Shown here piece by piece: positions 1 through 5,059 of a stretch of 5,059 nt of DNA (its first letter is position 1; each line of letters begins with the position of its first letter). Under the pieces are notes generated by a model that saw only the letters and a list, made by a program, of their open reading frames with translations, ran no database searches and had not been told where the DNA came from. The stretch covers positions 1-5,059 of the forward strand of contig JAILNL010000169.1 of NCBI GenBank assembly GCA_024691625.1. Reading direction: 5' to 3'. Source of the DNA: Schwartzia sp. (in: firmicutes) (GTDB lineage: Bacteria; Bacillota; Negativicutes; Selenomonadales; Selenomonadaceae). The translations under genes were made by a program, and so were the position numbers.

Positions 1-2
1 AG

Positions 3-1781
3 CGCAGAAAAATCGAGGATGTGCTGGGCCGCAAAAATGTTATAAACAGACATCGTGAGGGTGAGCAGACATTTTCCGTTGAATTTCGTCGGAAAACGTT
101 CCGTAACAGGCTCTCTTGGGCTCTTGCGACTGTCAATACTTTTACATTGGCGGACGGTTCCATCGAGGGTTTTGCGTACGGATACGACATTACGGAGTCG
201 GTTCTAAGCCAGAAGATTATGGCACTGCTTGAGGAATTGAATTTTGACCTCATAGGCATAATTGATATGGAAAGCAGAAGATATTTCATGCATGATACTG
301 TTCCTCAGGAAGAGGAAAGCGTCAGGAACTGGAGCGGAGAACTCTGGATGCACCTCGGAGAGCGTGTGCGTGCGCATGTACCTGCAGCGGAAAGGGATGA
401 AGCAATAGCCGCTCTTTCATATGAGCGTATTAAGGCGGCGCTTCAGACTGATACCAGCTATGAATATGCATTGAATTATGAGGAAGACGGACAGCTTCAT
501 CGCAAGCTGGTCAGATTCTGCTTTCTTGATTCGGGACGGCAGTATGTATTCCTTTGCAGACAGGACATCACAAGAGAATATCGCAGAGAATTGGAGCGCG
601 TACAAAAGCTGAACGATGCTCTTAAAGCTGCGCATCAGGCAGACGAAGCAAAGACAATGTTCCTGGCAGGAATAAGCCACGATATGAGAACTCCTTTGAA
701 CGGTATTTTGGGCTTTACACGTCTCGCACTTGATACGGAGGATATGGAACAGCGCCTTGATTATCTGAAGAAAATTGATTCATCGGGAAAGCTGCTGCTG
801 TCATTTGTAAACGATGTGCTTGAGCTTTCACGTCTGGACAGCGACAAGAATACGATGCACCCGGAGGAAATACCTCTGAATGCTCTTATTGACGAGGTGG
901 TTGTTCCTGTCCGTGTATCAGCGAAACAGAAACAGGTGCATTTCGTTACGGATATTCCGCAGGATCTGCATGTGTCTGTTTTTGTTGACAAGCTCAAGAT
1001 GCAGGAGATCATGCTGAACCTATTGTCTAACGCGGTGAAATTCACTCCTGAGCAGGGCACTGTAATATTCGTCTTTGAAATTCTCAATACGCCTATCAAA
1101 GAATGTAATACACGTATTGTAGTGCAGGATACCGGTATCGGTGTCGGCAGGGAGTTCATGGCGAAAATGTTCGAACCGTTCATGCAGGAGCACAATGCGC
1201 TGACGAAAAATATTTCCGGCGGTACAGGGCTGGGCCTTTCCATAGTCAAACGCGTGATTGAAAAAATGAACGGTTATATCGAGGTAGAGAGTGAACAGGG
1301 GCTCGGAACTAAGTTTACTGTTCTGCTTCCGATTGAGTTTAGGGAAACAGAAATACAGGAAGAAGAAATTCAGATAGACAACGTGGATTTTACCGGTTTC
1401 AAGCTGCTGCTTTTTGAAGACAACATGCTTAATATGGAAATAGCAAAGACTTTGCTTGAGGATAAAGGATTCAAGGTTGACTGCGCAGAGGACGGGTTGG
1501 AAGGTGTTCAGAAATTTAAGGAGTCGGAAATCAATACATACGACTGTATCCTCATGGACATAAGGATGCCGCGCATGAACGGATATGAAGCTACAGAGTA
1601 TATCCGAGGACTGGACAGGGAGGACGCAAAGAAGCTGCCTATTCTTGCTATGACTGCTGACGCTTATCCTGAGGATATTCAGCATTGCCATGACGTAGGA
1701 ATGAATGCGCATATTTCAAAGCCCATAGATCCGGAGGGGATGTTCCGAACACTTGCAAAATGGTGCAGGAAAACAAACTGA
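3..1781 (+). CDS. Hybrid sensor histidine kinase/response regulator with PAS-like sensor region, 5'-truncated by the window edge
   Basis: This is a two-component phosphorelay kinase. The reading frame is open to the left edge (RRKIEDV precedes the GTG at 21), and that GTG has no properly spaced ribosome binding site, so the true start lies outside. Numbering from the codon at 21: residues 1-45 look like the end of a PAS domain (closing on GYDITE). A second PAS-like region covers about 50-190 and ends in DITREYRRELERVQ. A short helical linker follows. The dimerisation/phosphoacceptor helix is FLAGISHDMRTPLNGI with His220. The ATPase domain shows the N box (N337 in LLSNAVKF), G1 (D370 in DTGIGV), an F box (FEPFM) and G2 (GGTGLGLS, 400-407). 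A receiver domain occupies about 460-583, with acidic pair E466/D467, phospho-acceptor D513 (LMDIRMP), T545 and K567. No membrane segment and no C-terminal HPt domain are visible, so a separate HPt protein is expected. The signal sensed and the output are unknown. Confidence 0.95.
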   Translation, partial: RRKIEDVLGRKNVINRHREGEQTFSVEFRRKTFRNRLSWALATVNTFTLADGSIEGFAYGYDITESVLSQKIMALLEELNFDLIGIIDMESRRYFMHDTVPQEEESVRNWSGELWMHLGERVRAHVPAAERDEAIAALSYERIKAALQTDTSYEYALNYEEDGQLHRKLVRFCFLDSGRQYVFLCRQDITREYRRELERVQKLNDALKAAHQADEAKTMFLAGISHDMRTPLNGILGFTRLALDTEDMEQRLDYLKKIDSSGKLLLSFVNDVLELSRLDSDKNTMHPEEIPLNALIDEVVVPVRVSAKQKQVHFVTDIPQDLHVSVFVDKLKMQEIMLNLLSNAVKFTPEQGTVIFVFEILNTPIKECNTRIVVQDTGIGVGREFMAKMFEPFMQEHNALTKNISGGTGLGLSIVKRVIEKMNGYIEVESEQGLGTKFTVLLPIEFRETEIQEEEIQIDNVDFTGFKLLLFEDNMLNMEIAKTLLEDKGFKVDCAEDGLEGVQKFKESEINTYDCILMDIRMPRMNGYEATEYIRGLDREDAKKLPILAMTADAYPEDIQHCHDVGMNAHISKPIDPEGMFRTLAKWCRKTN

Positions 1782-1822
1782 GAAAGTTTTTGAAAAAAGA
1801 GGGATAAATTTAAAAACAGGTG

Positions 1823-1851
1823 TTGACAGATGATGAGGCCGGTGCTATTAT
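1823..1851 (+). promoter_or_regulatory. Sigma-A-type promoter of the tRNA-Arg gene
   Basis: A perfect -35 box TTGACA (1823-1828) is followed after 17 bp by TATTAT (1846-1851). An overlapping perfect TATAAT lies at 1849-1854, but its spacing would be 20 bp. Transcription would start near 1858-1861, leaving a leader of roughly 22-25 nt before the tRNA. No convincing terminator separates the kinase stop codon from this promoter, so kinase transcripts may read into the tRNA and stop at its terminator. Confidence 0.85.
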
Positions 1852-1882
1852 AATATACGTTGATTGCGAGAGCATGAGACAT

Positions 1883-1960
1883 GGCCTGGTAGCTCAGTTG
1901 GATTAGAGTATTTGACTACGAATCAAAGGGTCGGGGGTTCGAGTCCCTCCCAGGTCACCA
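1883..1960 (+). tRNA. tRNA-Arg (anticodon ACG), CCA encoded
   Basis: The full cloverleaf can be folded by eye. The acceptor stem is 1883-1889 with 1950-1956 (7 bp, one G-U). The D stem is 1892-1895 with 1906-1909, around a loop containing GG. The anticodon stem is 1911-1915 with 1923-1927, around the loop CTACGAA, giving anticodon ACG (1918-1920). The variable region is short (5 nt). The T stem is 1933-1937 with 1945-1949, around TTCGAGT. The discriminator is A1957 and CCA (1958-1960) is genomically encoded. By family knowledge, A34 is deaminated to inosine by TadA so that this tRNA reads CGU, CGC and CGA. It is a single gene with its own promoter and terminator, not part of a tRNA cluster within this window. 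Confidence 0.97.
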
Positions 1961-1971
1961 TTTGAAAGTTC

Positions 1972-2000
1972 ATCCCTGCTTTTGAAGCAGGGATTTTTTT
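1972..2000 (+). terminator. Intrinsic terminator of the tRNA-Arg gene
   Basis: A perfect 10-bp stem, ATCCCTGCTT (1972-1981) with AAGCAGGGAT (1985-1994), encloses a 3-nt loop. It runs directly into seven T residues (1994-2000), 11 nt after the tRNA CCA end. This is a canonical Rho-independent terminator on the + strand. Confidence 0.93.
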
Positions 2001-2028
2001 ATTGCAGAGTGCGAATTATTCAGCTTAA

Positions 2029-2060
2029 AAAGCTCCGTCCGGAAAATCGGACGGAGCTTT
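2029..2060 (-). terminator. Intrinsic terminator of the FliD-like gene (partly bidirectional)
   Basis: A 13-bp perfect inverted repeat, 2029-2041 with 2048-2060, has a 6-nt loop. Read on the minus strand, it sits 11 nt past the stop codon of the FliD-like gene, and the GC-rich core is followed by TTTTT. On the + strand the tail is only TTT then GATG, so it would be a weak backup stop for transcripts passing the tRNA terminator. The two terminators stand back to back between converging genes. Confidence 0.88.
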
Positions 2061-2071
2061 GATGTTTTCTT

Positions 2072-2854
2072 TTAGAAGTACATGTTCAGCAGATTGCCGA
2101 CCATGCTGTACCCGAACTGTGCTGTTGTAGCCCGTACAGAGTATGTTACATTGGCATTGGATGTGCCCATCATCTGTGCGGCGGTCGGGAACAGATTGTC
2201 CTGCTGCGCTTTTGCTTTTCGCACTTTGTCGTCTGCGCGTCCCGCAAGACCGCTCTTGCCGAGAATACTCTCAACAGAGGTCGGGTTTTCCTTGAGGGCG
2301 GTTTTGAGCTGATCCTCATTCACCTTCAACGTGCCCTCGGAGTTAACCGTGATACCGATTTTGTTGAGGGTGTTGGAGAAATACTTCGAATCGCTGAAGC
2401 TGTTTGCAAGATTGGAAATTTTCGTGCTTGTGTCGCTGACTCCGTTGAGGAAGGAAACTGCGTTGTTGAATTTCTTGACGAACTTCGACACATTATCGAC
2501 TACGTCCGCTATGTTCTTTTCCGTGTCCTCATCGGTTGCGCCATTGACGGCAAAAATCGTTGTCTTGAGCTTCGATGCGGCTTCGCCGAGCTCAGTCATG
2601 TTCGAACTGAACTGTTTGTTGAACTGCTCTTTCGTTTTGTCATATTCCTTTAAAAGGCTGGACAGCTCTGCATTGCTGTTGTAAATCGACGAAAGTGCGG
2701 AGCCGGCGTTATAAGACGAATCGGAGCTTGACGTATCTCTGCCCCAAAGAGACGTAATAGAGCTGTTTTTTGAGCTCTGTCCGTATGACAGGCCTTTGGA
2801 GGCAATTGAATACATGGTGGCTGTCTGTCTCGCCATCGAGGTAATCGTTGCCAT
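2072..2854 (-). CDS. FliD-like (flagellar cap protein C-terminal-like) protein, 260 aa
   Basis: The family assignment comes from pattern recognition. Residues 112-137 (a helix with FVKKFNNAVSFLN) resemble the FliD segment usually written as FV..YN....LN. Residues 157-209 follow the typical FliD C-terminal pattern: a short helix, IGIT (166-169), EGTLKVNEDQLKTAL, ENP, then SGLAGRADD (201-209). FliD caps the growing flagellar filament, but it usually has over 400 residues, and the N-terminal domain and most of the head domains are not recognisable here. The protein has no Cys, is rich in Ser, Asn and Thr (notably residues 20-65), has a helical 63-100 region and lacks a signal peptide, all of which fits a flagellar export substrate. 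The start is the ATG at 2854, because AAAGGGG lies 8 nt upstream; an in-frame ATG at 2884 lies in the leader and would add ten residues without a ribosome binding site. No flagellar gene adjoins it. It could be a minor filament or hook-associated protein, or an adhesin using the same fold. Confidence 0.8.
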   Translation of the reverse strand: MATITSMARQTATMYSIASKGLSYGQSSKNSSITSLWGRDTSSSDSSYNAGSALSSIYNSNAELSSLLKEYDKTKEQFNKQFSSNMTELGEAASKLKTTIFAVNGATDEDTEKNIADVVDNVSKFVKKFNNAVSFLNGVSDTSTKISNLANSFSDSKYFSNTLNKIGITVNSEGTLKVNEDQLKTALKENPTSVESILGKSGLAGRADDKVRKAKAQQDNLFPTAAQMMGTSNANVTYSVRATTAQFGYSMVGNLLNMYF

Positions 2855-2901
2855 TTTAAAATCCCCTTTCCATGGAAGAAACATATCCTTATTCTAATTA
2901 A

Positions 2902-2930
2902 ATTATACTACTTTCGAAAGGAATTGAAAA
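2902..2930 (-). promoter_or_regulatory. Sigma-A-type promoter of the FliD-like gene
   Basis: On the minus strand, TTTTCA (2930-2925) and a perfect TATAAT (2907-2902) are 17 bp apart. The start would fall near 2895, giving a leader of about 40 nt to the ATG at 2854. The spacer contains a 10-bp palindrome, CTTTCGAAAG (2911-2920). I see no sigma-28 (FliA/SigD) flagellar promoter consensus (TAAA, then GCCGATAT) here, so late-flagellar control is not evident. Confidence 0.65.
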
Positions 2931-2985
2931 TACTTTTATTGTTGCACTGTGGCAGGGGTTACGGCATGTGTGAGGCAGAAAAGCT

Positions 2986-3014
2986 TTGCACTCGGGCACT
3001 TTTTTTCTTATACT
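2986..3014 (+). promoter_or_regulatory. Sigma-A-type promoter of the 90-aa gene
   Basis: TTGCAC (2986-2991) and TATACT (3009-3014) are separated by exactly 17 bp. Transcription would start near 3021, leaving a short leader of about 21 nt with the AGGAGG site. It diverges from the promoter of the FliD-like gene, whose -35 lies 55 bp away. Confidence 0.75.
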
Positions 3015-3041
3015 ATAGCTAAAGGAAAAGGAGGCGTTTGT

Positions 3042-3314
3042 ATGAAACTGGATGATACTTTTTGCTTCAAGCTCGGATTTGATAAAAAGAAGGATGAAAA
3101 AGGAAGAGTATATTATAAAAAGACGTACAAAGCCGGTGTGTATGCGCTTGTGACGGCATTGGACGGCGCGGACGACATTGCGGACGATGCTTTTCATGTT
3201 GCATATCATAATGAGCCTCTTGACGTGTTAATGGAGAATGACTGTGAAAGTCCCATGGGAGGAGAATTTTTCCTGAGCAATGCTTTGGAGATGACAAAGA
3301 ACATGAAAAAGTGA
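3042..3314 (+). CDS. Hypothetical protein, 90 aa
   Basis: I do not recognise this protein. The start is the ATG at 3042, since AGGAGG (3029-3034) lies 7 nt upstream. The frame is open further upstream, to an ATG at 2949, but that stretch contains the promoter and has no ribosome binding site. The protein is small and probably cytoplasmic. Residues 14-30 are rich in Lys, 41-70 are acidic (DGADDIADDAFH, MENDCE), two Cys lie far apart (8 and 68), and the C-terminus is basic (MTKNMKK). There is no signal peptide, membrane segment or zinc motif. The good promoter and ribosome binding site support real expression. It sits 67 bp upstream of the cca start on the same strand and may share its transcript. 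Confidence 0.82.
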   Translation: MKLDDTFCFKLGFDKKKDEKGRVYYKKTYKAGVYALVTALDGADDIADDAFHVAYHNEPLDVLMENDCESPMGGEFFLSNALEMTKNMKK

Positions 3315-3320
3315 AATGAC

Positions 3321-3345
3321 AGGCTGCGTGATTTGCGCAGCCTTT
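3321..3345 (+). terminator. Intergenic hairpin between the 90-aa gene and cca (weak terminator or attenuator)
   Basis: A perfect 8-bp GC-rich stem, AGGCTGCG (3321-3328) with CGCAGCCT (3336-3343), encloses a 7-nt loop. The tail is only TTT, then AGCATTTT, so termination is probably partial. It lies 6 nt after the stop of the 90-aa gene. No clear promoter follows it before cca, so leaky termination or readthrough would set cca expression if cca has no promoter of its own. Confidence 0.6.
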
Positions 3346-3364
3346 AGCATTTTGAAAGAGGCGG

Positions 3365-3384
3365 AAAGGAGGAACGGTGCTTTG
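3365..3384 (+). promoter_or_regulatory. Ribosome binding site that sets the TTG start of cca
   Basis: AAAGGAGG (3365-3372) is an almost perfect anti-16S match. It is followed after 9 nt by TTG (3382-3384), in frame with the cca coding region. No ATG or GTG in that frame lies at a suitable distance. A strong site with a weak initiation codon suggests modest expression. Confidence 0.8.
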
Positions 3385-4611
3385 AAGGAAGATGAATTTG
3401 CAAGGCTCTGCCGTGAGGCCGGAGGAAAAGCGTATATTGTCGGCGGCTGGGTACGGGATTTTCTCCGAGGCGCTGTTCCGAAGGATAAGGATTATGTCGT
3501 ATGCGGACTCAGCGAGGAAACATTCCATGAGCTGTTTCCTTCAGCGGAGCGTGTAGGGAAATCCTTTCCTGTGTATCTTGTTCGCATTGATGGAACAAAA
3601 TGCGAGGTAGCTTTTGCAAGGCGTGAAAGAAAGGCGGGAAACGGATACCGCGGCTTTGATGTCATAAGCTCGCCTGAGCTTACAATAGAAGAGGATTTGT
3701 ATCGCCGTGACACCACAATGAACGCCGTTGCGATGGAGCTTCCGTCAAAGGAAATAATCGATCCGTACAAAGGCCGTGAGGACATTTTTGCGCACATCAT
3801 ACGCCCTGTTTCTGAGCATTTCAGAGAGGACCCTGTGCGCGCGCTTCGGGCAGCAAGGCAGTCGGCAGAGCTGTCCTTTGATATCGCGACGGAGACCTTC
3901 GAGGCAATGCGTGCCTGTGGCTATGAGCTTCAGTTTGAGCCTGCGGAACGCATATTTAACGAAATGGTGCGGGCTCTCCGTACATCAAGGCCATCGGTAT
4001 TTTTCAGAGCACTTCGGAGAGCAGATCTGCTTGAAAAGGTTTTTCCTGAGCTTCACGCACTTATTGGAAAGACTCAGCCTGTTGAGTTCCACCCTGAGGG
4101 GGACGCCTTTGAGCATACGATGAACATAGTTGACAAAGTATCTGCTGCAGTTTCATCGGAAATTGCAAGGTTTTCGGGACTTGTTCATGATATTGGCAAG
4201 GGTGTTACACCCGAGGAAATGCTGCCACATCATTACGGGCATGAAATAAAGGGCGGAGACATCCTGGAGAAATGGAATCAGCGTATGACAATGCCAAAGA
4301 CATGGTACCAGTCGGCCGCCTTTGTGATACGTGAACACATGCGTGCGGGCAGACTTGAGAAACCAGGGAAAATTGTGGAGCTGCTTCTCGGAGTTGACCG
4401 TATACCGATTGAACCGAAAGAATTTAAGGAGATAATACGTGCAGACCATAAAACCCTGCCGTATTATCTTGAGTATATAGAAGAAATCATTCCCATACTG
4501 AAATCTGTATCGGGAAAGGATGCCCCCGTAGGCTTCAGGGGAAAGAAAATCGGTGAGTGGATTTTTTCGGAGCAGATTCACCGTTATATGGAGTGGAAAT
4601 CCAAAATTTAA
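3382..4611 (+). CDS. cca: CCA-adding tRNA nucleotidyltransferase with HD phosphohydrolase domain (class II, E. coli Cca-like), 409 aa, TTG start
   Basis: The enzyme adds or repairs the 3'-terminal CCA of tRNAs from CTP and ATP without a nucleic acid template. Numbering from the TTG at 3382: the nucleotidyltransferase head has GGWVRD (21-26), metal-binding DKD (D35, D37), an ARRERK..GYRGF segment and RRD (108-110). The nucleotide-selecting EDPVR is at 149-153. An HD domain follows, with H237, H245, the HD pair H269/D270 (VHDIGKG), the HHYGH histidines and a later RADHKT. This order and the spacing closely match E. coli Cca (412 aa), whose HD domain has phosphatase and 2',3'-cyclic phosphodiesterase activities. 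The start is chosen because AAAGGAGG (3365-3372) lies 9 nt before TTG. The in-frame ATG at 3316 lacks a ribosome binding site and its first codons form the upstream hairpin. It may be cotranscribed with the 90-aa gene. A poly(A) polymerase is an alternative, but the E. coli Cca pattern is a better fit. Confidence 0.93.
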   Translation: MKEDEFARLCREAGGKAYIVGGWVRDFLRGAVPKDKDYVVCGLSEETFHELFPSAERVGKSFPVYLVRIDGTKCEVAFARRERKAGNGYRGFDVISSPELTIEEDLYRRDTTMNAVAMELPSKEIIDPYKGREDIFAHIIRPVSEHFREDPVRALRAARQSAELSFDIATETFEAMRACGYELQFEPAERIFNEMVRALRTSRPSVFFRALRRADLLEKVFPELHALIGKTQPVEFHPEGDAFEHTMNIVDKVSAAVSSEIARFSGLVHDIGKGVTPEEMLPHHYGHEIKGGDILEKWNQRMTMPKTWYQSAAFVIREHMRAGRLEKPGKIVELLLGVDRIPIEPKEFKEIIRADHKTLPYYLEYIEEIIPILKSVSGKDAPVGFRGKKIGEWIFSEQIHRYMEWKSKI

Positions 4612-4612
4612 G

Positions 4613-4655
4613 AGGAAAGCTGAACGACGTAAAATGTTGCTCAGCTTTCCTTTTT
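4613..4655 (+). terminator. Intrinsic terminator of cca
   Basis: The 11-bp stem AGGAAAGCTGA (4613-4623) pairs perfectly with TCAGCTTTCCT (4641-4651) and runs into five T residues (4651-4655). It starts 2 nt after the cca stop codon. The loop is long (17 nt) and contains ATGTTGC, a copy of the half-site of the palindrome just downstream. Confidence 0.8.
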
Positions 4656-4673
4656 ATGTTGCAATTGCAACAT
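4656..4673. promoter_or_regulatory. Perfect 18-bp palindrome, candidate operator of the Crp/Fnr-family gene
   Basis: ATGTTGCAATTGCAACAT is identical to its own reverse complement. It ends 70 bp before the regulator's start codon, just upstream of or touching the expected -35 area. A third half-site, ATGTTGC, lies at 4634-4640, exactly 22 bp (about two helical turns) upstream in the same orientation. The symmetry is what a dimeric repressor or activator would bind. The sequence does not match the E. coli CRP (TGTGA-N6-TCACA) or FNR (TTGAT-N4-ATCAA) consensus. Autoregulation by the neighbouring Crp/Fnr protein is inferred; a MarR- or TetR-type regulator is also possible. Confidence 0.6.
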
Positions 4674-4690
4674 CATATTGTGGTTGTTGG

Positions 4691-4699
4691 TGTTATATT
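4691..4699 (+). promoter_or_regulatory. Possible extended -10 promoter of the Crp/Fnr-family gene
   Basis: TGTTATATT (4691-4699) reads as an extended -10 element (TG, one base, TATATT). No good -35 lies 17 bp upstream (CATCAT at 4671-4676), which overlaps the end of the palindrome and would suit an activator-dependent promoter. A competing choice is TTGTTG (4684-4689) with TAGAAT (4706-4711) at 16 bp spacing. The exact start is therefore unsettled. Confidence 0.4.
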
Positions 4700-4743
4700 A
4701 GTATGTAGAATTGTGAAAATTAAAAAATGTTGGGGGTGTGGAA

Positions 4744-5059
4744 ATGGCCGGATATCATCTTGATCTGCATACGCTGCCTCTTTTTGATGGGCTGACCGCA
4801 GCGGAAACAGATCAATTCCTTGCCGGGATGAACGCTGCAGTTCGGAGGTATGAAAAAGGGAAATATATTCTTCGGGCGGAAGAGAAAAACGAAAATATAG
4901 GCGTCATCGTTGAAGGTGAAATACAGGTAATCTCAGAGGATGTACACGGAAATGAGTCTGTAAGTCATTCTCTTGAACGCGGAGCACTTGTGGGAATAAC
5001 CTCAGCTGTTCTGCCGGATAAGGTTATGAATTTGTCTCTTGTGGCAACAACCAATGTGC
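4744..5059 (+). CDS. Crp/Fnr-family transcriptional regulator, N-terminal half, 3'-truncated by the window edge
   Basis: 105 residues are visible and the frame remains open at the right edge. The start is the ATG at 4744, with GGGGGTG (4732-4738) 5 nt upstream. The visible part is the cyclic-nucleotide-binding-like beta-roll sensor domain. It opens with LPLFDGLTAAETDQFLAGM, then has the conserved RRYEKGKYILRAEE, GVIVEGEIQVISED (residues about 57-70), HGNESVSHSLERGALVG and LVATTNV. Family knowledge places a long dimerisation helix and a helix-turn-helix DNA-binding domain beyond the edge. The usual PGDxFGE phosphate-binding cassette of cAMP receptors reads ERGALVGITSAV here, without the conserved acidic and downstream Arg-Ser residues, so cAMP binding is unlikely. 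The four-cysteine Fe-S cluster pattern of Fnr is also absent from this part, with no Cys seen. The effector is unknown. The upstream palindrome suggests autoregulation. Confidence 0.88.
   Translation, partial: MAGYHLDLHTLPLFDGLTAAETDQFLAGMNAAVRRYEKGKYILRAEEKNENIGVIVEGEIQVISEDVHGNESVSHSLERGALVGITSAVLPDKVMNLSLVATTNV

Noticed and set aside
761..1712. Long minus-strand open frames across the kinase gene
   Set aside because: They lie wholly opposite a clearly conserved kinase coding region, have no ribosome binding sites and encode no recognisable domain, so they are antisense shadows.
1883..1960. tRNA-Arg as an integration (attB) site
   Set aside because: tRNA genes are common attachment sites, but no integrase and no repeated tRNA 3' end is visible nearby.
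2082..2684. Plus-strand open frames opposite the FliD-like gene
   Set aside because: The minus-strand frame has a good ribosome binding site, promoter, terminator and family-like sequence; the plus-strand frames have none of these.
2949..3041. N-terminal extension of the 90-aa protein from an ATG at 2949
   Set aside because: The stretch holds the -35 and -10 boxes, so its codons would lie upstream of the transcript start, and AGGAGG is placed for the ATG at 3042.
2855..3041. Riboswitch or other structured leader in the divergent intergenic region
   Set aside because: The predicted leaders are only about 40 and 21 nt, too short for a known riboswitch class, and only short palindromes are present.
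4557..4763. Possible small plus-strand gene spanning the cca end and the following intergenic region
   Set aside because: It overlaps cca, the terminator, the palindrome and the regulator's start in another frame, and lacks a ribosome binding site.
1..5059. CRISPR array, insertion sequence, toxin-antitoxin or defence system
   Set aside because: I saw no spaced direct repeats, transposase-like frames, terminal inverted repeats around a gene, or paired small genes with such motifs.

Overview
The window looks like ordinary chromosome from a motile, probably anaerobic Firmicute (Clostridia or Negativicutes). I infer this from moderate GC content, strong AGGAGG-type ribosome binding sites, sigma-A-like promoters, a PAS/histidine kinase/receiver hybrid, and a Crp/Fnr protein of the style common in those classes. 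I cannot name a genus from the sequence alone.

Layout, left to right. (1) Positions 3-1781 (+) hold the 3' part of a hybrid sensor histidine kinase with a C-terminal receiver domain; its frame runs off the left edge. (2) Positions 1883-1960 (+) hold a tRNA-Arg(ACG) gene with its own promoter and a strong intrinsic terminator. (3) Positions 2072-2854 (-) hold a 260-residue protein that resembles the C-terminal part of the flagellar cap protein FliD. Its own terminator converges on the tRNA terminator, and its promoter diverges from the next gene. (4) Positions 3042-3314 (+) hold a 90-residue protein of unknown function with a good promoter and ribosome binding site. (5) After an intergenic hairpin, positions 3382-4611 (+) hold a CCA-adding tRNA nucleotidyltransferase with an HD domain, very like E. 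coli Cca in layout. It probably starts at TTG, not at the upstream in-frame ATG. (6) A terminator follows, then a perfect 18-bp palindrome, and from 4744 the N-terminal half of a Crp/Fnr-family regulator that runs off the right edge.

How the genes relate. Most units look independently transcribed: tRNA, FliD-like gene and regulator each have their own signals. The 90-residue gene and cca are on the same strand 67 bp apart with no clear promoter between them, so they may share a transcript interrupted by the hairpin. The tRNA gene already encodes its CCA end, so Cca here would act mainly in 3'-end repair unless other tRNA genes lack CCA.

No mobile element, CRISPR array, phage gene or obviously new multi-gene system is visible. 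The points most worth a second look are the orphan FliD-like protein, the palindromic operator before the Crp/Fnr gene with an extra half-site 22 bp upstream, and the start-site and hairpin arrangement at cca.
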